Counted from the stretch's first letter, positions 10,996-20,728 are shown. The stretch is DNA of 64,000 bases from Boothiomyces macroporosus (GCA_027604185.1 JADGKB010000044.1:1-64000), one strand, 5' to 3'. Notes: generated by a model not told the origin, from the letters alone. A program made the numbers and translations.

Positions 10996-11299
10996 TAGAT
11001 TTGAATTTGGTTAAATTTTTCCACCTTTGAATCGACTGTTTTACTGTTTCAAAATGAATTAATTGGTGGAAATAAACATGAATTCATTGGTGGAAATATA
11101 CATGGATAGCCGATTGGTTGGAAATCAATGTAAGCGGCATTAAATGGATTAAAGTTAAATCTTGCATGAATCAAACACCAATCAGACCCTTGAAATTATC
11201 TATTGGAGATCAATGCGACAATATGAATAGATTTAGAAATGAATACTAGAAGGTTTAAACACTCAAGATGAGTAATACGTCACTTTAAAAAATTTCAAA
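10996..11299. promoter_or_regulatory. Upstream region of the 7TM gene with a 24-nt duplication
   Basis: No coding frame is apparent. The region lies between the divergent YTH1 start and the seven-transmembrane gene start, so it should hold both promoters. It contains a head-to-tail 24-base duplication at 11054-11101, and several CCAAT/ATTGG motifs (for example near 11113 and 11190). Confidence 0.45.
11054..11101 (+). repeat. Tandem 24-nt duplication
   Basis: Two adjacent 24-base units, 11054-11077 and 11078-11101, differ at two positions. Both carry ATTGGTGG, the complement of CCACCAAT. Location in an intergenic region between divergent starts suggests a duplicated regulatory site. Confidence 0.6.
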
Positions 11300-12733
11300 A
11301 TGAGTAGCATATTTCAGTCTATTTGGACAGTGGAAGAATGTCAAGGACCGCCTGATTCTATGCTTTCATTCAACGTGTCAAACGCTCCAATCTGGTACTA
11401 TCAGAATCCAATAGGAATATGTGGTACTGATTATTCACCCTCCAATGCTGGATTAGGCTGCTGTGTATCCTCAATAGATTTATCAGCTACAATTGTGTCT
11501 AGCTGGATGAGCATTTTAAACAGTGAAATTACAATAAATGCCAATTTTCACAGTTACTGCCAGTTCAAAATGTACAACAATTCTCTGTATGATTACCAGT
11601 ACTATAGAGCATCTGGAAATTGTATTTATGGCTATAAATGTACAGATAATGAATTTTCAATTTATTCTGATTTGGAATGTGGTAATTTGACTGATACATT
11701 TCCTGTATCCAATATACCAACAAATTACACTACCAATAATGGAAATATATCTTTATCGATAAACGTTTGGCAAAGTAAAGAGGGGTATATAGACTGGACT
11801 GCATTCATACCGGGTAGTGAAATTATCCCAACCAACAAGTCAGCGTCAGAGATATGTGGGCTGATTGGATTTATCCTCGCAGTATTAATTGAATCAAGTA
11901 CAATAGTATGGTATGGATACAAGGTACTCAAATCATTCAAAATCACAACAGCCATTATACTGGGTATACAAACCCTCAGCTTGATTGAAGCAGTATTCTT
12001 TATTCTCTACACCTATATTATTTTCACCGATGACCAAGTATTCTTTATTTTCTCAATGGTGATCGAATGCTCAAAGTTCTCTACTTTTCTATGCAACTCA
12101 ATCAGCTGTTTTATCATCATCAAGCTATTCAAATTTAAATCTAAATTATCAACCTTTCTTTTGTATCTCTGTTTATTCATGATATATTGCGGAGTCGAAA
12201 CAGTAACATTGATGTCAGATATAGCACTAACTTACAATATAGTAGAGTTATTTAGTATAGTAAGTCCGTATGCTACGTGGGTGCAGTCGTTTTACATTAC
12301 ATTCAACTTTGTGTTTAATATTCTACCAGCAGTCTTTTTACTGTCAAAAATCCTGTCGCAAAGGTTGAAAATGCAGAGAAAGAATGAGCAAGTAATCACT
12401 TTACGGACAATCCTTCTCGAGAATCAGCTCGTAATTGCCATCTTATTGCTTAATGTGATAGTAGCTGCATTCTATCTGTGGATCAATTACCTTCTTGTTC
12501 ATACAAAGTTCTTGGGGAACGATAGAGCAGTACTGGGCACTAATGGAATGTTTATCTTTCTTATTTGTATCCAGCATTTACTTACAATTACTTTATTCGA
12601 ATATCTCAAAGTTATTACCATGGAATTGGTTTATCAGGATAGGAAATCTAACGACACACCGGTAATGTTGCTGAAGAGAAGGAGTATTCCTACACTGGCA
12701 TCTCAAGACAAGACGGTAATGATAAAGAAATAA
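11300..12733 (+). CDS. Seven-transmembrane receptor-like protein with Cys-rich ectodomain
   Basis: Uninterrupted 477-residue protein. Residues 1-190 form an extracellular-looking domain with many Cys and N-glycosylation sites, including CQGPPDSM near residue 15 and GLGCCVSSIDLS near 55. Seven hydrophobic segments follow, starting GLIGFILAVLIESSTIVW and ending MFIFLICIQHLLTITLF, with short basic loops and a cytoplasmic tail. The fold resembles GPCRs, but no known class is recognised. A paralogue at 34944-36427 shares CSGPPDTM, GCCISSLDLS and the membrane layout. No classical signal peptide is present. Ligand and signalling route are unknown; an RGS protein lies elsewhere in the window, without evidence of a link. 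Confidence 0.7.
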   Translation: MSSIFQSIWTVEECQGPPDSMLSFNVSNAPIWYYQNPIGICGTDYSPSNAGLGCCVSSIDLSATIVSSWMSILNSEITINANFHSYCQFKMYNNSLYDYQYYRASGNCIYGYKCTDNEFSIYSDLECGNLTDTFPVSNIPTNYTTNNGNISLSINVWQSKEGYIDWTAFIPGSEIIPTNKSASEICGLIGFILAVLIESSTIVWYGYKVLKSFKITTAIILGIQTLSLIEAVFFILYTYIIFTDDQVFFIFSMVIECSKFSTFLCNSISCFIIIKLFKFKSKLSTFLLYLCLFMIYCGVETVTLMSDIALTYNIVELFSIVSPYATWVQSFYITFNFVFNILPAVFLLSKILSQRLKMQRKNEQVITLRTILLENQLVIAILLLNVIVAAFYLWINYLLVHTKFLGNDRAVLGTNGMFIFLICIQHLLTITLFEYLKVITMELVYQDRKSNDTPVMLLKRRSIPTLASQDKTVMIKK

Positions 12734-12738
12734 ATAGA

Positions 12739-12939
12739 CTAATTTGGAGAGAGATAAATTAATCTTTTGGTAACATTCTTGAGTATACAGTTTGGTGCAG
12801 CTCCAATAATAAATGAGTCGAATTCAGGACTATTATTTATGGTATTTTCAGCTTGGAATTGTGGTGATGACTCAATGATGGAAGGTTGAATAATACAAAT
12901 TTCAATCCCGTTGGAGATATAGAATAAAAAAGAACTCAT
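12739..12939 (-). CDS. Possible short conserved-looking ORF, unknown
   Basis: A 66-residue frame (MSSFLFYISNGIEICIIQ...) that exactly fills the gap between the convergent 7TM stop at 12733 and the divergent HUB1 start at 13003. The open frame continues 13 codons upstream without an ATG, so a missing 5' exon is possible. No family is recognised. The tight fit is the only support. Confidence 0.3.
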   Translation of the reverse strand: MSSFLFYISNGIEICIIQPSIIESSPQFQAENTINNSPEFDSFIIGAAPNCILKNVTKRLIYLSPN

Positions 12940-13002
12940 AATGTCAGCAGCTGATGATACAACTTGATTTTTCTGCACCCGAATTTTTCTAATCCTTTTT
13001 CA

Positions 13003-13243
13003 ATGATTGAGGTAAGTCAGATTTAACCAGATTACATGCAACGATAGACTAGGAACCAAAGTGAGAGTGAAATGTAATCCGGACGATACCATTCAAGTTC
13101 TTAAACTATTGATTGCTGCTCAGACTGGTACCAAGCCTGAAAAGATTGTTTTGAAGAAGGCCTACAATGTGTTCAAGGATCATATCACTCTGGAAGATTA
13201 TGAGATCCATGATGGAATGAATTTGGAAATGTACTATCAATAA
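13003..13243 (+). CDS. HUB1: Ubiquitin-like Hub1/UBL5
   Basis: A 19-nt intron at 13012-13030, right after the third codon, gives a 73-residue protein matching UBL5/Hub1 along its whole length: [51 protein letters not shown], ending [13 protein letters not shown]. The C-terminal YYQ (family YY plus one residue) replaces the di-glycine of ubiquitin, so it is not conjugated. Hub1 binds Snu66 in the tri-snRNP and tunes splice-site choice, which is notable in a genome with extremely short introns. AATAAA overlaps the stop region. Confidence 0.95.
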
Positions 13244-13409
13244 AGCAATCTGTTTGTATTAGAGATAGTTTGATCGTAACAGTTCAATTGATTCTGTTCA
13301 ATTGTCTCTGGTTCCTTCTAATCTATTAACGATCAGGTCTATTTAATAATAGTCTGATTTTATATTGGTTCATAATTCTCAAGGTTATAATTTTTTTCTT
13401 TCAATCAAA

Positions 13410-13982
13410 ATGAACAAGGAATTTGTAAAACAATTCAAGAAATTTGAACCTAAAGTAGACTTATTGCGCAGAGTGCTGCATATCCGTAAAGTATCCAGGA
13501 CAAACAGCGGTGGCAAAGTACGTTCAGTATCCGCAACAGTGGTGATTGGGGATCAACAAGGTAATGCTGGATACGGAATGGGGTCAAGTATAGATTACGC
13601 CGGAGCAGTAGAGAAAGCTACTTTGCAAGCGAAAAAGAATATGCAACACTTTGACTTGTTGGAAAACAGAACTATTTTCAGTGATGTCGATCATAAATTT
13701 CACAAAGTCTCTCTATCTCTAAAAACAGCAAAGCCAGGTATTTAGTTTTTAATATTAGGCTATGGTGTAGTAGCAAATAACTATGTTCACGAAATTTGCA
13801 GATGTATAGGGATTTCAGATTTATATGGAAAAGTAATGGGATCCAGAAATCCAATGAACATTATTAAAGCTACTTTTGAAGCTCTTAATAAACAAAAGAA
13901 GCCGGAAGAGATTGCAAGGATGAGAGGAAAGAAAGTGGTTGATGTTGAGATGACTTACTATGGAACTAGATTGAACCAGTAA
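13410..13982 (+). CDS. MRPS5: Mitochondrial ribosomal protein uS5m
   Basis: One 21-nt intron (13738-13758) gives 183 residues. The segments VRSVSATVVIGDQQGNAGYGMG and EKATLQAKKNM match the S5 N-terminal domain. After the intron, YGVVANNYVHEICRCIGISDLYGKVMGSRNPMNIIKATFEAL matches the C-terminal domain (..DV..KV.GS.NP.N.V.A). The Met-Gly motifs and absence of the eukaryotic RPS2 N- and C-extensions indicate the bacterial-type mitochondrial protein. No strong targeting presequence is visible in MNKEFVKQFKKFEP, which is basic and short. Confidence 0.85.
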
Positions 13983-14131
13983 TTTACAATTGAATAAATA
14001 TTTCATTAGCACTTGTGGTGCTTATTCAAAATGCCAGTTATTGAGCCAGTAAAGTCTGTGGCTGAAATAGGAGTTTGTGGCTTGTTTCAAACAATAGTGT
14101 GGCAAACATTTTCTAAAGTTTGCTTTCTAAA

Positions 14132-15412
14132 ATGGATAATGAAGAATTAAAAAAGAGATTGGACAATGCAGAAAAAGAAAAAGACGAAGCAAAGAAGCGA
14201 TATGATGATGCAGAAGCAAAATTACAAATATGGCAGTCAGAGTTGGGTAACAGTTGGAGGAATAATACAGAGTATATTTCTTATCAAAATTATGTGAGAG
14301 AGTTAGGAGATATCTACAATAATTTATTACAAATCTACAATACTTTGTTACAGAAGATTTCCAATCCAGCAATACCAATGCATGTGAAAGAAGACAAAGA
14401 ATATTCTGCAACATTATCACAAGCTGGATCAAACTTTTATGCAAAATTAATTGAAGAGTATAGCATTGGTCAGAAAACCATTATATCTCCAATCAGTCAG
14501 GATTTGTCAGCAACCACAAATTCATTTGAATGGGAAAAATCAGTAGAAAACAGTGCAGAAAATCGCACAAATTATTTAAGATATATCAAGGATGAAATAT
14601 TGGTTGGTATAGAGGACTTTCCGATTAATGTATTTGATGGTTCTGGTGAAACAAACTTACTTGATGCCTATTTGGGGGAACGGAAACTAAGAGGAACATG
14701 TGATGTTATGATATCATCTTGTATAGAGACTTTTGATAAGTTGATTAACTGTCATGTTATTTTTGAAGTTAAAAAACTCATTGTCGACAAGAACGTCAGA
14801 CAAGCAAAATTGGAGCTATTATGCGCAGATTATCACTCGAATTATACCGTAATAGTTGTCCTAACTGATTTGATGGATAAATGGAAGTTTTTTTGGTTGG
14901 AAAAACCGGATACAGCAGACAATAAAACTAAAACTGCGTATATTTGTGGTGCAACAGTCACAAGGAATTTGGCAATTGGGTATCTTCGCTATCATTTAAA
15001 GTGGGTAGCTAAAAGAAGACGAAAGGAAGAAGCCAGAATCGGCCTTGATTTTTCAGATCCTTTTGATGATGAAGATGAATGCAAGGATGATGATGTAGAG
15101 GAACAAACAAAGAAGAAACGAAAATTAACAACGGAAAGAAGGCCGACATTTTTAGGAACAAAGTATTCTTTATGTCATTTATCAAAATATGGAAATAACA
15201 ATGATTTATCTGACGAGCAAATCCGATCCATTGCACTTACAAACTTTATTAGAAAATATGAAGATGATTTCCAAGACTGGATTGTTCCTGAGGAAAAGGA
15301 AGTTGCAGTTGATAAAGCAGATAGTAATTCTAAAGTACTGGAGTGGGTAAGCTCGATATCTGAAAAGGATGGTGTATTAGCTAAACAAGAAAGCAGTTCT
15401 ACTGTTGTTTAA
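14132..15412 (+). CDS. Crinkler-like protein with PD-(D/E)XK nuclease-type fold
   Basis: Intronless, 426 residues. Residues 1-40 are a charged coiled coil (ELKKRLDNAEKEKDEAKKRY). The centre holds RGTCDVMIS, HVIFEVKK and an adjacent QAKLELLCADYHSNYTVIVV, then TDLMDKWKFFWL. The D...E-x-K arrangement is the signature of PD-(D/E)XK nuclease folds and of the C-terminal domains of many Crinkler (CRN) effectors in oomycetes, chytrids and arbuscular mycorrhizal fungi. A bipartite basic stretch TKKKRKLTTERR near residue 330 looks like a nuclear localisation signal. No signal peptide or LFLAK motif is seen, so secretion is unproven. ATG 14132 is the first true ATG in frame. Confidence 0.65.
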   Translation: MDNEELKKRLDNAEKEKDEAKKRYDDAEAKLQIWQSELGNSWRNNTEYISYQNYVRELGDIYNNLLQIYNTLLQKISNPAIPMHVKEDKEYSATLSQAGSNFYAKLIEEYSIGQKTIISPISQDLSATTNSFEWEKSVENSAENRTNYLRYIKDEILVGIEDFPINVFDGSGETNLLDAYLGERKLRGTCDVMISSCIETFDKLINCHVIFEVKKLIVDKNVRQAKLELLCADYHSNYTVIVVLTDLMDKWKFFWLEKPDTADNKTKTAYICGATVTRNLAIGYLRYHLKWVAKRRRKEEARIGLDFSDPFDDEDECKDDDVEEQTKKKRKLTTERRPTFLGTKYSLCHLSKYGNNNDLSDEQIRSIALTNFIRKYEDDFQDWIVPEEKEVAVDKADSNSKVLEWVSSISEKDGVLAKQESSSTVV

Positions 15413-15544
15413 GTCAATTAAATGTGTTGTGATAAAGAATTTTGAACATTTTTCCAGCACATTAGCTGTCAATTTTGTGTTTCAGAGTTCACATCCACAT
15501 TTTTCTGAGCACAAACAAAAAAATTTTGCGTTTAGAAACCCCAA

Positions 15545-16441
15545 ATGTGTGGACGAACTGCAATGAAATTAGCGCCAGAAGATATATCGGTATTAGCTGA
15601 AAAGCCATTCGCGAAACCGGAAGGATACTATTCATCATTCAATGTTGGTCCGACTAGACTGCAGCCGATTATTACCAAAGATAAAGTAATATTGGCAAAA
15701 TGGGGATTCACCGGATCGCATTTTATCATTAATAGGAGAATTGAATCTACTAATAGACCGTTATACACTCTTACCAACCACTGTGTAGTTCTCTGCGAAG
15801 CTTATTTTGAATGGAAAGAAAAACAACCGTATTGTATCAAATCAAAAGCAAAAGTATTTTATATGGCTGGACTGTATGGAGAATACAAAGGCGAATTGGT
15901 GTATGTCATTATAACAATGCCAGCTAGTGAAAATATTAGTCCAGTACACACCAGAATGCCAGCATTGCTAAGAAAAGATGAAGTAGATTCGTGGTTGAAT
16001 AGTAAAGACTTTAATATGCTTGAAAGCAAGAATGAAGGGTTCGAGTACTTTCCAGTTTGGAAAGATATGGGCAAAGTGACTGTTGATGATGAAAGGAATG
16101 TTCAACCAATTCAAGTAAAGAAAGGATTCAAACAGCCATTATTTGAATTTAAAAAGAAGAGCAAGATTGATATTGAAGGGATAAATTATACTTTGGGACA
16201 AGTTGTGGAAGCATTGAGAAATACAAATGAAAGAAACCAAGACAGCTCACAATTAAAGAAAGAGGATGCTCCTGTTGTGACGGTAAAGACTGAACCAGAT
16301 ATTCCTGTTGTCAACGTAAAGAGTGAACCTCAAACCACTTCTAGAACAATAAGGCAAGAAACTACCGGATCCAAAAAGAGAAAAGCAGATGATAAACCTG
16401 GTGCTCCAAAGAACCGAAAGATTACCGACTTTTTTAAATAA
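15545..16441 (+). CDS. HMCES: HMCES/SRAP abasic-site shield protein
   Basis: Intronless, 298 residues. The chain starts MCGR, so after Met removal Cys2 is the nucleophile that crosslinks to abasic sites in single-stranded DNA. Other SRAP signatures are FNVGPT (active-site Asn), LCEAYFEW (active-site Glu region) and VHTRMP (active-site His). The tail is polar and ends KNRKITDFFK, a PCNA-interacting (PIP) type motif with the ITDFF core. Family role: protects abasic sites at replication forks. The single-exon structure is unusual among its neighbours. Confidence 0.92.
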   Translation: MCGRTAMKLAPEDISVLAEKPFAKPEGYYSSFNVGPTRLQPIITKDKVILAKWGFTGSHFIINRRIESTNRPLYTLTNHCVVLCEAYFEWKEKQPYCIKSKAKVFYMAGLYGEYKGELVYVIITMPASENISPVHTRMPALLRKDEVDSWLNSKDFNMLESKNEGFEYFPVWKDMGKVTVDDERNVQPIQVKKGFKQPLFEFKKKSKIDIEGINYTLGQVVEALRNTNERNQDSSQLKKEDAPVVTVKTEPDIPVVNVKSEPQTTSRTIRQETTGSKKRKADDKPGAPKNRKITDFFK

Positions 16442-16512
16442 ACTTGTAAATACCGTTTGCTCTCTGAGAACCAGTTAGTCACGATTTAAACTTTTTTTTC
16501 AAAACTCAATCT

Positions 16513-17235
16513 ATGGACCACTTGAATACAATCCCAATCCTCGTACAAGAAGGTGAATTCCATACGAGCACGTACTACCCTACCCGACCCTACATCAATC
16601 AAATAAAATCAGTATTCAAACAATGGGAATCAATTCATACCTTCCAAGACCTATTCAAGTGCTTGTTTCACCTGGATATACATCAAAACCAAGAAATTTG
16701 TAAATTCTTCAATGATTCAACTGTTCCTGCTTTACAAGAACTGTTTGATAAATACAATGCATTCGTCAAGAGTAGCGATTACGAGTATATTGCAAAAAAT
16801 CTTACCAATAGCGAGATCAAGTTACTGCTGGGGATTAGGAAAACTGTTGGATCAGTTGATACAGTCTTTCCGCCTAATTTGAATGAACTGTTGAGTGCGT
16901 TTCAAGAGTTGCATTCTAATGCCGATACCCTGACTGTTGGGGCGAGGGCATTATCAAAACATGTGCATCGATCTAGCTCAGACTGGTATGGAGTAACGAA
17001 ATATACAGGGACGAGAGATGAAAAGAATAGAGTAGCGCTAGATTTGATACTACGGATGATTGACAATGCAGTTTGGTTGAATATACATTCATTGCCCCAT
17101 CAAGTGTTTGTATTGGAGATTAGAGTGACGGAAGGGTATGGTGCAAGATGGACATGCGCTCCTCATGTAAAGTTTAGAGGGTTTTTGGAACCAATGATGG
17201 AAGGAGGACATGAACAGAGATGGAGGCACGATTAA
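16513..17235 (+). CDS. Conserved eukaryotic protein of unknown function
   Basis: Intronless, 240 residues. The C-terminal half has a pattern I recall from uncharacterised proteins in fungi and plants: LTVGARALSKHVHRSS, then WLNIHSLPHQVFVLEIRVTE, GYGARWT, FRGFLEPMMEGGHEQRWRHD at the very end. The strongly conserved GYGARW and FLEP.ME.GH...WRH ends suggest a compact enzyme or ligand-binding fold, but no activity is known to me. It lies convergent with SPE2 with 10 bases between stops. Confidence 0.7.
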   Translation: MDHLNTIPILVQEGEFHTSTYYPTRPYINQIKSVFKQWESIHTFQDLFKCLFHLDIHQNQEICKFFNDSTVPALQELFDKYNAFVKSSDYEYIAKNLTNSEIKLLLGIRKTVGSVDTVFPPNLNELLSAFQELHSNADTLTVGARALSKHVHRSSSDWYGVTKYTGTRDEKNRVALDLILRMIDNAVWLNIHSLPHQVFVLEIRVTEGYGARWTCAPHVKFRGFLEPMMEGGHEQRWRHD

Positions 17236-17245
17236 CCTTTTTTAT

Positions 17246-18628
17246 TTAACGGTCAGCCTTGATAATTGCAGGCTTTGGCGACTTTTCCAACTCGTAGTGA
17301 GAGAAAACCATCTCCCACTTACCCAAGGAATGGATAATACGATCTCTTTGTCTAAAATCTGGCAATGGCTTTTCCAATAAAGATTCTTGCAAGTGGGATT
17401 TCATTGTATGGCGAACAAACAATGTGGTAGAGAATTTACCTGGTTGGAATACATCAACCACTTTCTGTACAACTTCGTTGAATGAAGTGTATTCAAATTC
17501 AGTTCCTTCTCTAGTGTGTTTTGGTAGGAAAGCTTTTACTGGAATAGTCGTTTCAAAAGATGCATACGAACAAATATCTTCTGGAGTGACGTGGATAGTG
17601 TAGTAATACGGACCAAGCAAACCATTGGCAGAATAACCACATGGATCAAAGGCATAGTCATCAATCAAAGACTCTGGATAGATCTTTGCAATACCAGATT
17701 CGTTGTAAATTCTGTGCTTTTGTCCATCAAATACGTGCTTCTTGGCATCAATATTATGCGGCAACTTTCCTTGAGCAAGTTCTTCTTTGGTGCGCCAAAA
17801 TGTTTTCATTGCATCTTGGTTCAAGTCGGTCATCAAGATTTCCAAGGTAATATCATCTTCATCCTCGTCGTTTTCTACGTCATCTGGAATAGAGTTTCCA
17901 TCAGAATCTAAAAGAAGAGGAGTTCCAACATACAAGCACCAATGATCTCCATTGATTTTCCCAACAACATATCCTGAGGTTTCAAAAGACATTGGAACGA
18001 AAATATTGTCTAAATAAGCAACCTAATATAAATTACTATTTACCTCATCCCCAAACTTTCCATGGGGAAATTCTTGTCTTTCAGGGAACAGGAATGATTT
18101 TCTAGAGTAGAAAATCGCTTCCACTTTGTCCAGTTTGCAATGCTCTTTTGCAATTTCCAAAATACGAGGAACCGCGTGCAACAAGGTAGTTGTTCCGCAA
18201 GTTTTGAGCATAAGTCTGTTTTTGTAAACAAACATGGATGACTCGCTGAGCAAGTAGGCATCAACGAATTCGTTTTTGAGAGTTGAAAGCACTTGGCACT
18301 GTACAATCTTCAACATATCTTCCCAAACCGATTGGTCAACAGTTCTGAGGCCAGCGCGCTTGAACTTGTAAAGTCCATTTTTCTGGATCACATCTTTTGT
18401 CGCATAATGGTGGATAGGTGCTTCCATTTCAGAAAGCTCACTATCAGACGTATCAGTGCGTGAGAGCGATGGTCGATAATCAGTTGGGGGTTTTTCAAAC
18501 CAAATCTCGAGCAATTTTTCTGGTCCTTCAAAGCCTGAAAGAGTGAGTTTTTGCTCCAAATTGATTTCAGTCTGATAAATTTGAGAGTTCATCAAGTTAC
18601 TAGATGGGCTATTGCTAATAGAAGTCAT
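17246..18628 (-). CDS. SPE2: S-adenosylmethionine decarboxylase proenzyme
   Basis: One 21-nt intron gives 453 residues. Hallmarks: GFEGPEKLLEIWF near the N-terminus; AYLLSESSMFV, where the chain self-cleaves before the second Ser to create the pyruvoyl cofactor; KTCGTTTLLHAVP with the catalytic Cys; FPERQEFPHGKFGDEV; and after the intron IFVPMSFETSGYVVGKINGDHW. The enzyme makes decarboxylated AdoMet for spermidine and spermine. The first true ATG is at 18628; the first 30 residues are a Ser/Asn-rich extension. Confidence 0.95.
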
Positions 18629-18902
18629 ATTACGGAGGTCTTTTAGGAGAAATGCCAATTAATAATAGTTCAGGTTCAGATGGAGAGATATAAACTGCGG
18701 TCTTTGAGTCGGTTTCTTTGTTTCCGTTAGGGCAAATTTGCATACACTGGGTGCGAGGATTCCTAGGTGAAGGTAGAAAATATTTTTTTTGTTCTTAGAA
18801 AAAATCTACCCAAGCCACACGCTTTTTTGCGGGGCACTTCGCTGTCCAAGTCCGTTCTGGTAGGGACGGGTTTCATGCTCAACACAAATATCAAGCACGC
18901 TT

Positions 18903-20723
18903 TTATTCGTTGTGTTCAATAATATTTAGTTTTTCTATTCTGTCAGCAACTTCAGTATTTTCTTCTGGAGAGATTTTATCATAGACTGGTGTTGTATCAT
19001 CCGAGAAATCGCCAATACTTGGAATAAACGGCCGCAAGGTTGGTTTCAAAGGAAGACTGCCTTTTCTCACATAAGTTTCTTGTGTAGAATATTCTGGCAA
19101 AACTTCGAGCGAATTGATGGCTGTGTGCGTGCTACCAGAATGCACCGACGACCGGCTTTCATTGAGCGTCCTAGTTGAATTGGATACGCTTGAATTGCCG
19201 CCAACAGAGTCCTTTCGTTCATTTCCTGCTCGTTCAAATGTTCTGCTTAAGCGTGAAGACTTTCTTCTGAATGTTACAATTTCAGTTGGGAAATCAAACT
19301 TTTCATCAGTTGGAGTTTTAGGTATCTTTTCTGGAAAGTCTGCTGCAAGTCGGTTGATGTCAAACGGAAATCTATGTGGCGAGCTGAGACTTGAAACAGA
19401 GCGAGAAATTGGGCTTCTTGTCATACTCTCGCTTGACGGCTTTCTAAGTTTTGATGACAATCTGGAGCTGGTAACATCTGAACTCGAGTCTATTTCTCTG
19501 TGGACTTGAGGAGACCGAGGAGAAACCCTAGCAGATTCTGGACTACCAGTTGGGCTTTTGGGTGTTTTCGTAGTGAGTAATTTGAATAGAGAGTTTGGTC
19601 TTTTACCCTTGTCTGGTTTCTGAAGCTTTGGAGAGCTTCCACTATGGATAGACATTCCTTCAAATGTTGTGTTTACTGAATTATCAATGCTGGAGAAAGA
19701 GTCAAAAGATTGCTCAATCGAATCCAATAGTTGGTTGGTAGCTACTGATAAAGAATTGGAGGTTTCAGAATGAGTATTGAAAACGCTTGTTGGCTGTCCC
19801 AGATTAATGTTGTATTGATCATTAGGATAAATGGAACTGGAATCGTGTACAAGAGGGGGTATTATGCTATCAAATATGCTAGCGTAGTGTTGGCCAGGGG
19901 GCATATCAGTCCACACTGATGACTCTGTCCAACCTGGCGAATCAGAGAACCTGTCAATATTTGGATCAGTCAGAGTAAGATTAGGGACAGTTTGGGAAAG
20001 AGGACTTTTACCGATAGAGCGGGTGCTCATATGTCTTTGCATTGGAAAAATTGGCGAATCTGGACCAAAATCTCCGGCTTGGCTGAATGAAGTTGTAATT
20101 GCCGGCGGAGAGGTAGGTGCATCTGATACGATATCTACTTTTCTGAAGGAGCCTCTTTTTGTTTTGCTGTTTCTTCTGGATCGTTTTTTAACTGCACCAT
20201 CATTGCTCGTCTGAGAGTTGTTGCTGCTGGCATTACTATGAACAGAGTTTGAATGTGAATGGGGTATAATATCGTTGTTTGAATAAGGAGGATTTGTCGA
20301 AAAGCTGCTTTTCGGAAGAATATTCACACTACTCGGTAAAGTTGCTCTTTCTTTCTTTCTTTGCTCCAGATAAAGGGCCAATTCACGATCGTACCGCGCT
20401 TTATCTGCTCGTGCCTGTAGGATATACGGTTTCTTCTCTAACGGTGTCAACGCCTTCCACAACTCCGCGATTTTTTTGGATCCTTGCATCCCATGGATCT
20501 TTCGCATTTCTTTATTGAATAAGAGATATTCATTGCACGGCTTTGTGGGACACGTTAACCGTTGCTGTGTAAAATTACTGTTTGATAGTCCGGATATTTT
20601 GAAATATGATAATTTAATTTTCGTAACTCCCCTTGGTAACAACTCATTGTTCATACCCCACGGTAAACAAAAGAATGCAAACTCGTTGAATTCTTTTACT
20701 ATAGGCCTACTATAGCGACACAT
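18903..20723 (-). CDS. HMG-box (MATA_HMG-type) transcription factor 1
   Basis: Intronless 606-residue frame. The HMG box spans about residues 58-125: CPTKPCNEYLLFNKEMRKIH, SKKIAELWKALTPLEKKPYI, ARADKARYDRELALYLEQRK. The remainder is a long Ser/Pro/Thr-rich tail with many SP/TP sites, a basic patch KKRSRRNSKTKRGSFRK and no other domain. The box type is that of fungal mating and MATA_HMG regulators. It is the last of three tandem paralogues on this strand. The ATG at 20723 lies only 5 bases after the stop of the next copy, so the true start may be the Met at 20654. Confidence 0.75.
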   Translation of the reverse strand: MCRYSRPIVKEFNEFAFFCLPWGMNNELLPRGVTKIKLSYFKISGLSNSNFTQQRLTCPTKPCNEYLLFNKEMRKIHGMQGSKKIAELWKALTPLEKKPYILQARADKARYDRELALYLEQRKKERATLPSSVNILPKSSFSTNPPYSNNDIIPHSHSNSVHSNASSNNSQTSNDGAVKKRSRRNSKTKRGSFRKVDIVSDAPTSPPAITTSFSQAGDFGPDSPIFPMQRHMSTRSIGKSPLSQTVPNLTLTDPNIDRFSDSPGWTESSVWTDMPPGQHYASIFDSIIPPLVHDSSSIYPNDQYNINLGQPTSVFNTHSETSNSLSVATNQLLDSIEQSFDSFSSIDNSVNTTFEGMSIHSGSSPKLQKPDKGKRPNSLFKLLTTKTPKSPTGSPESARVSPRSPQVHREIDSSSDVTSSRLSSKLRKPSSESMTRSPISRSVSSLSSPHRFPFDINRLAADFPEKIPKTPTDEKFDFPTEIVTFRRKSSRLSRTFERAGNERKDSVGGNSSVSNSTRTLNESRSSVHSGSTHTAINSLEVLPEYSTQETYVRKGSLPLKPTLRPFIPSIGDFSDDTTPVYDKISPEENTEVADRIEKLNIIEHNE

Positions 20724-20728
20724 GTATT

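Noticed and set aside
18629..18902. Possible tRNA or small nuclear RNA between SPE2 and HMG1
   Set aside because: The region is less AT-rich with some G-rich stretches, but I could not fold a tRNA cloverleaf or find A/B boxes or an Sm site.
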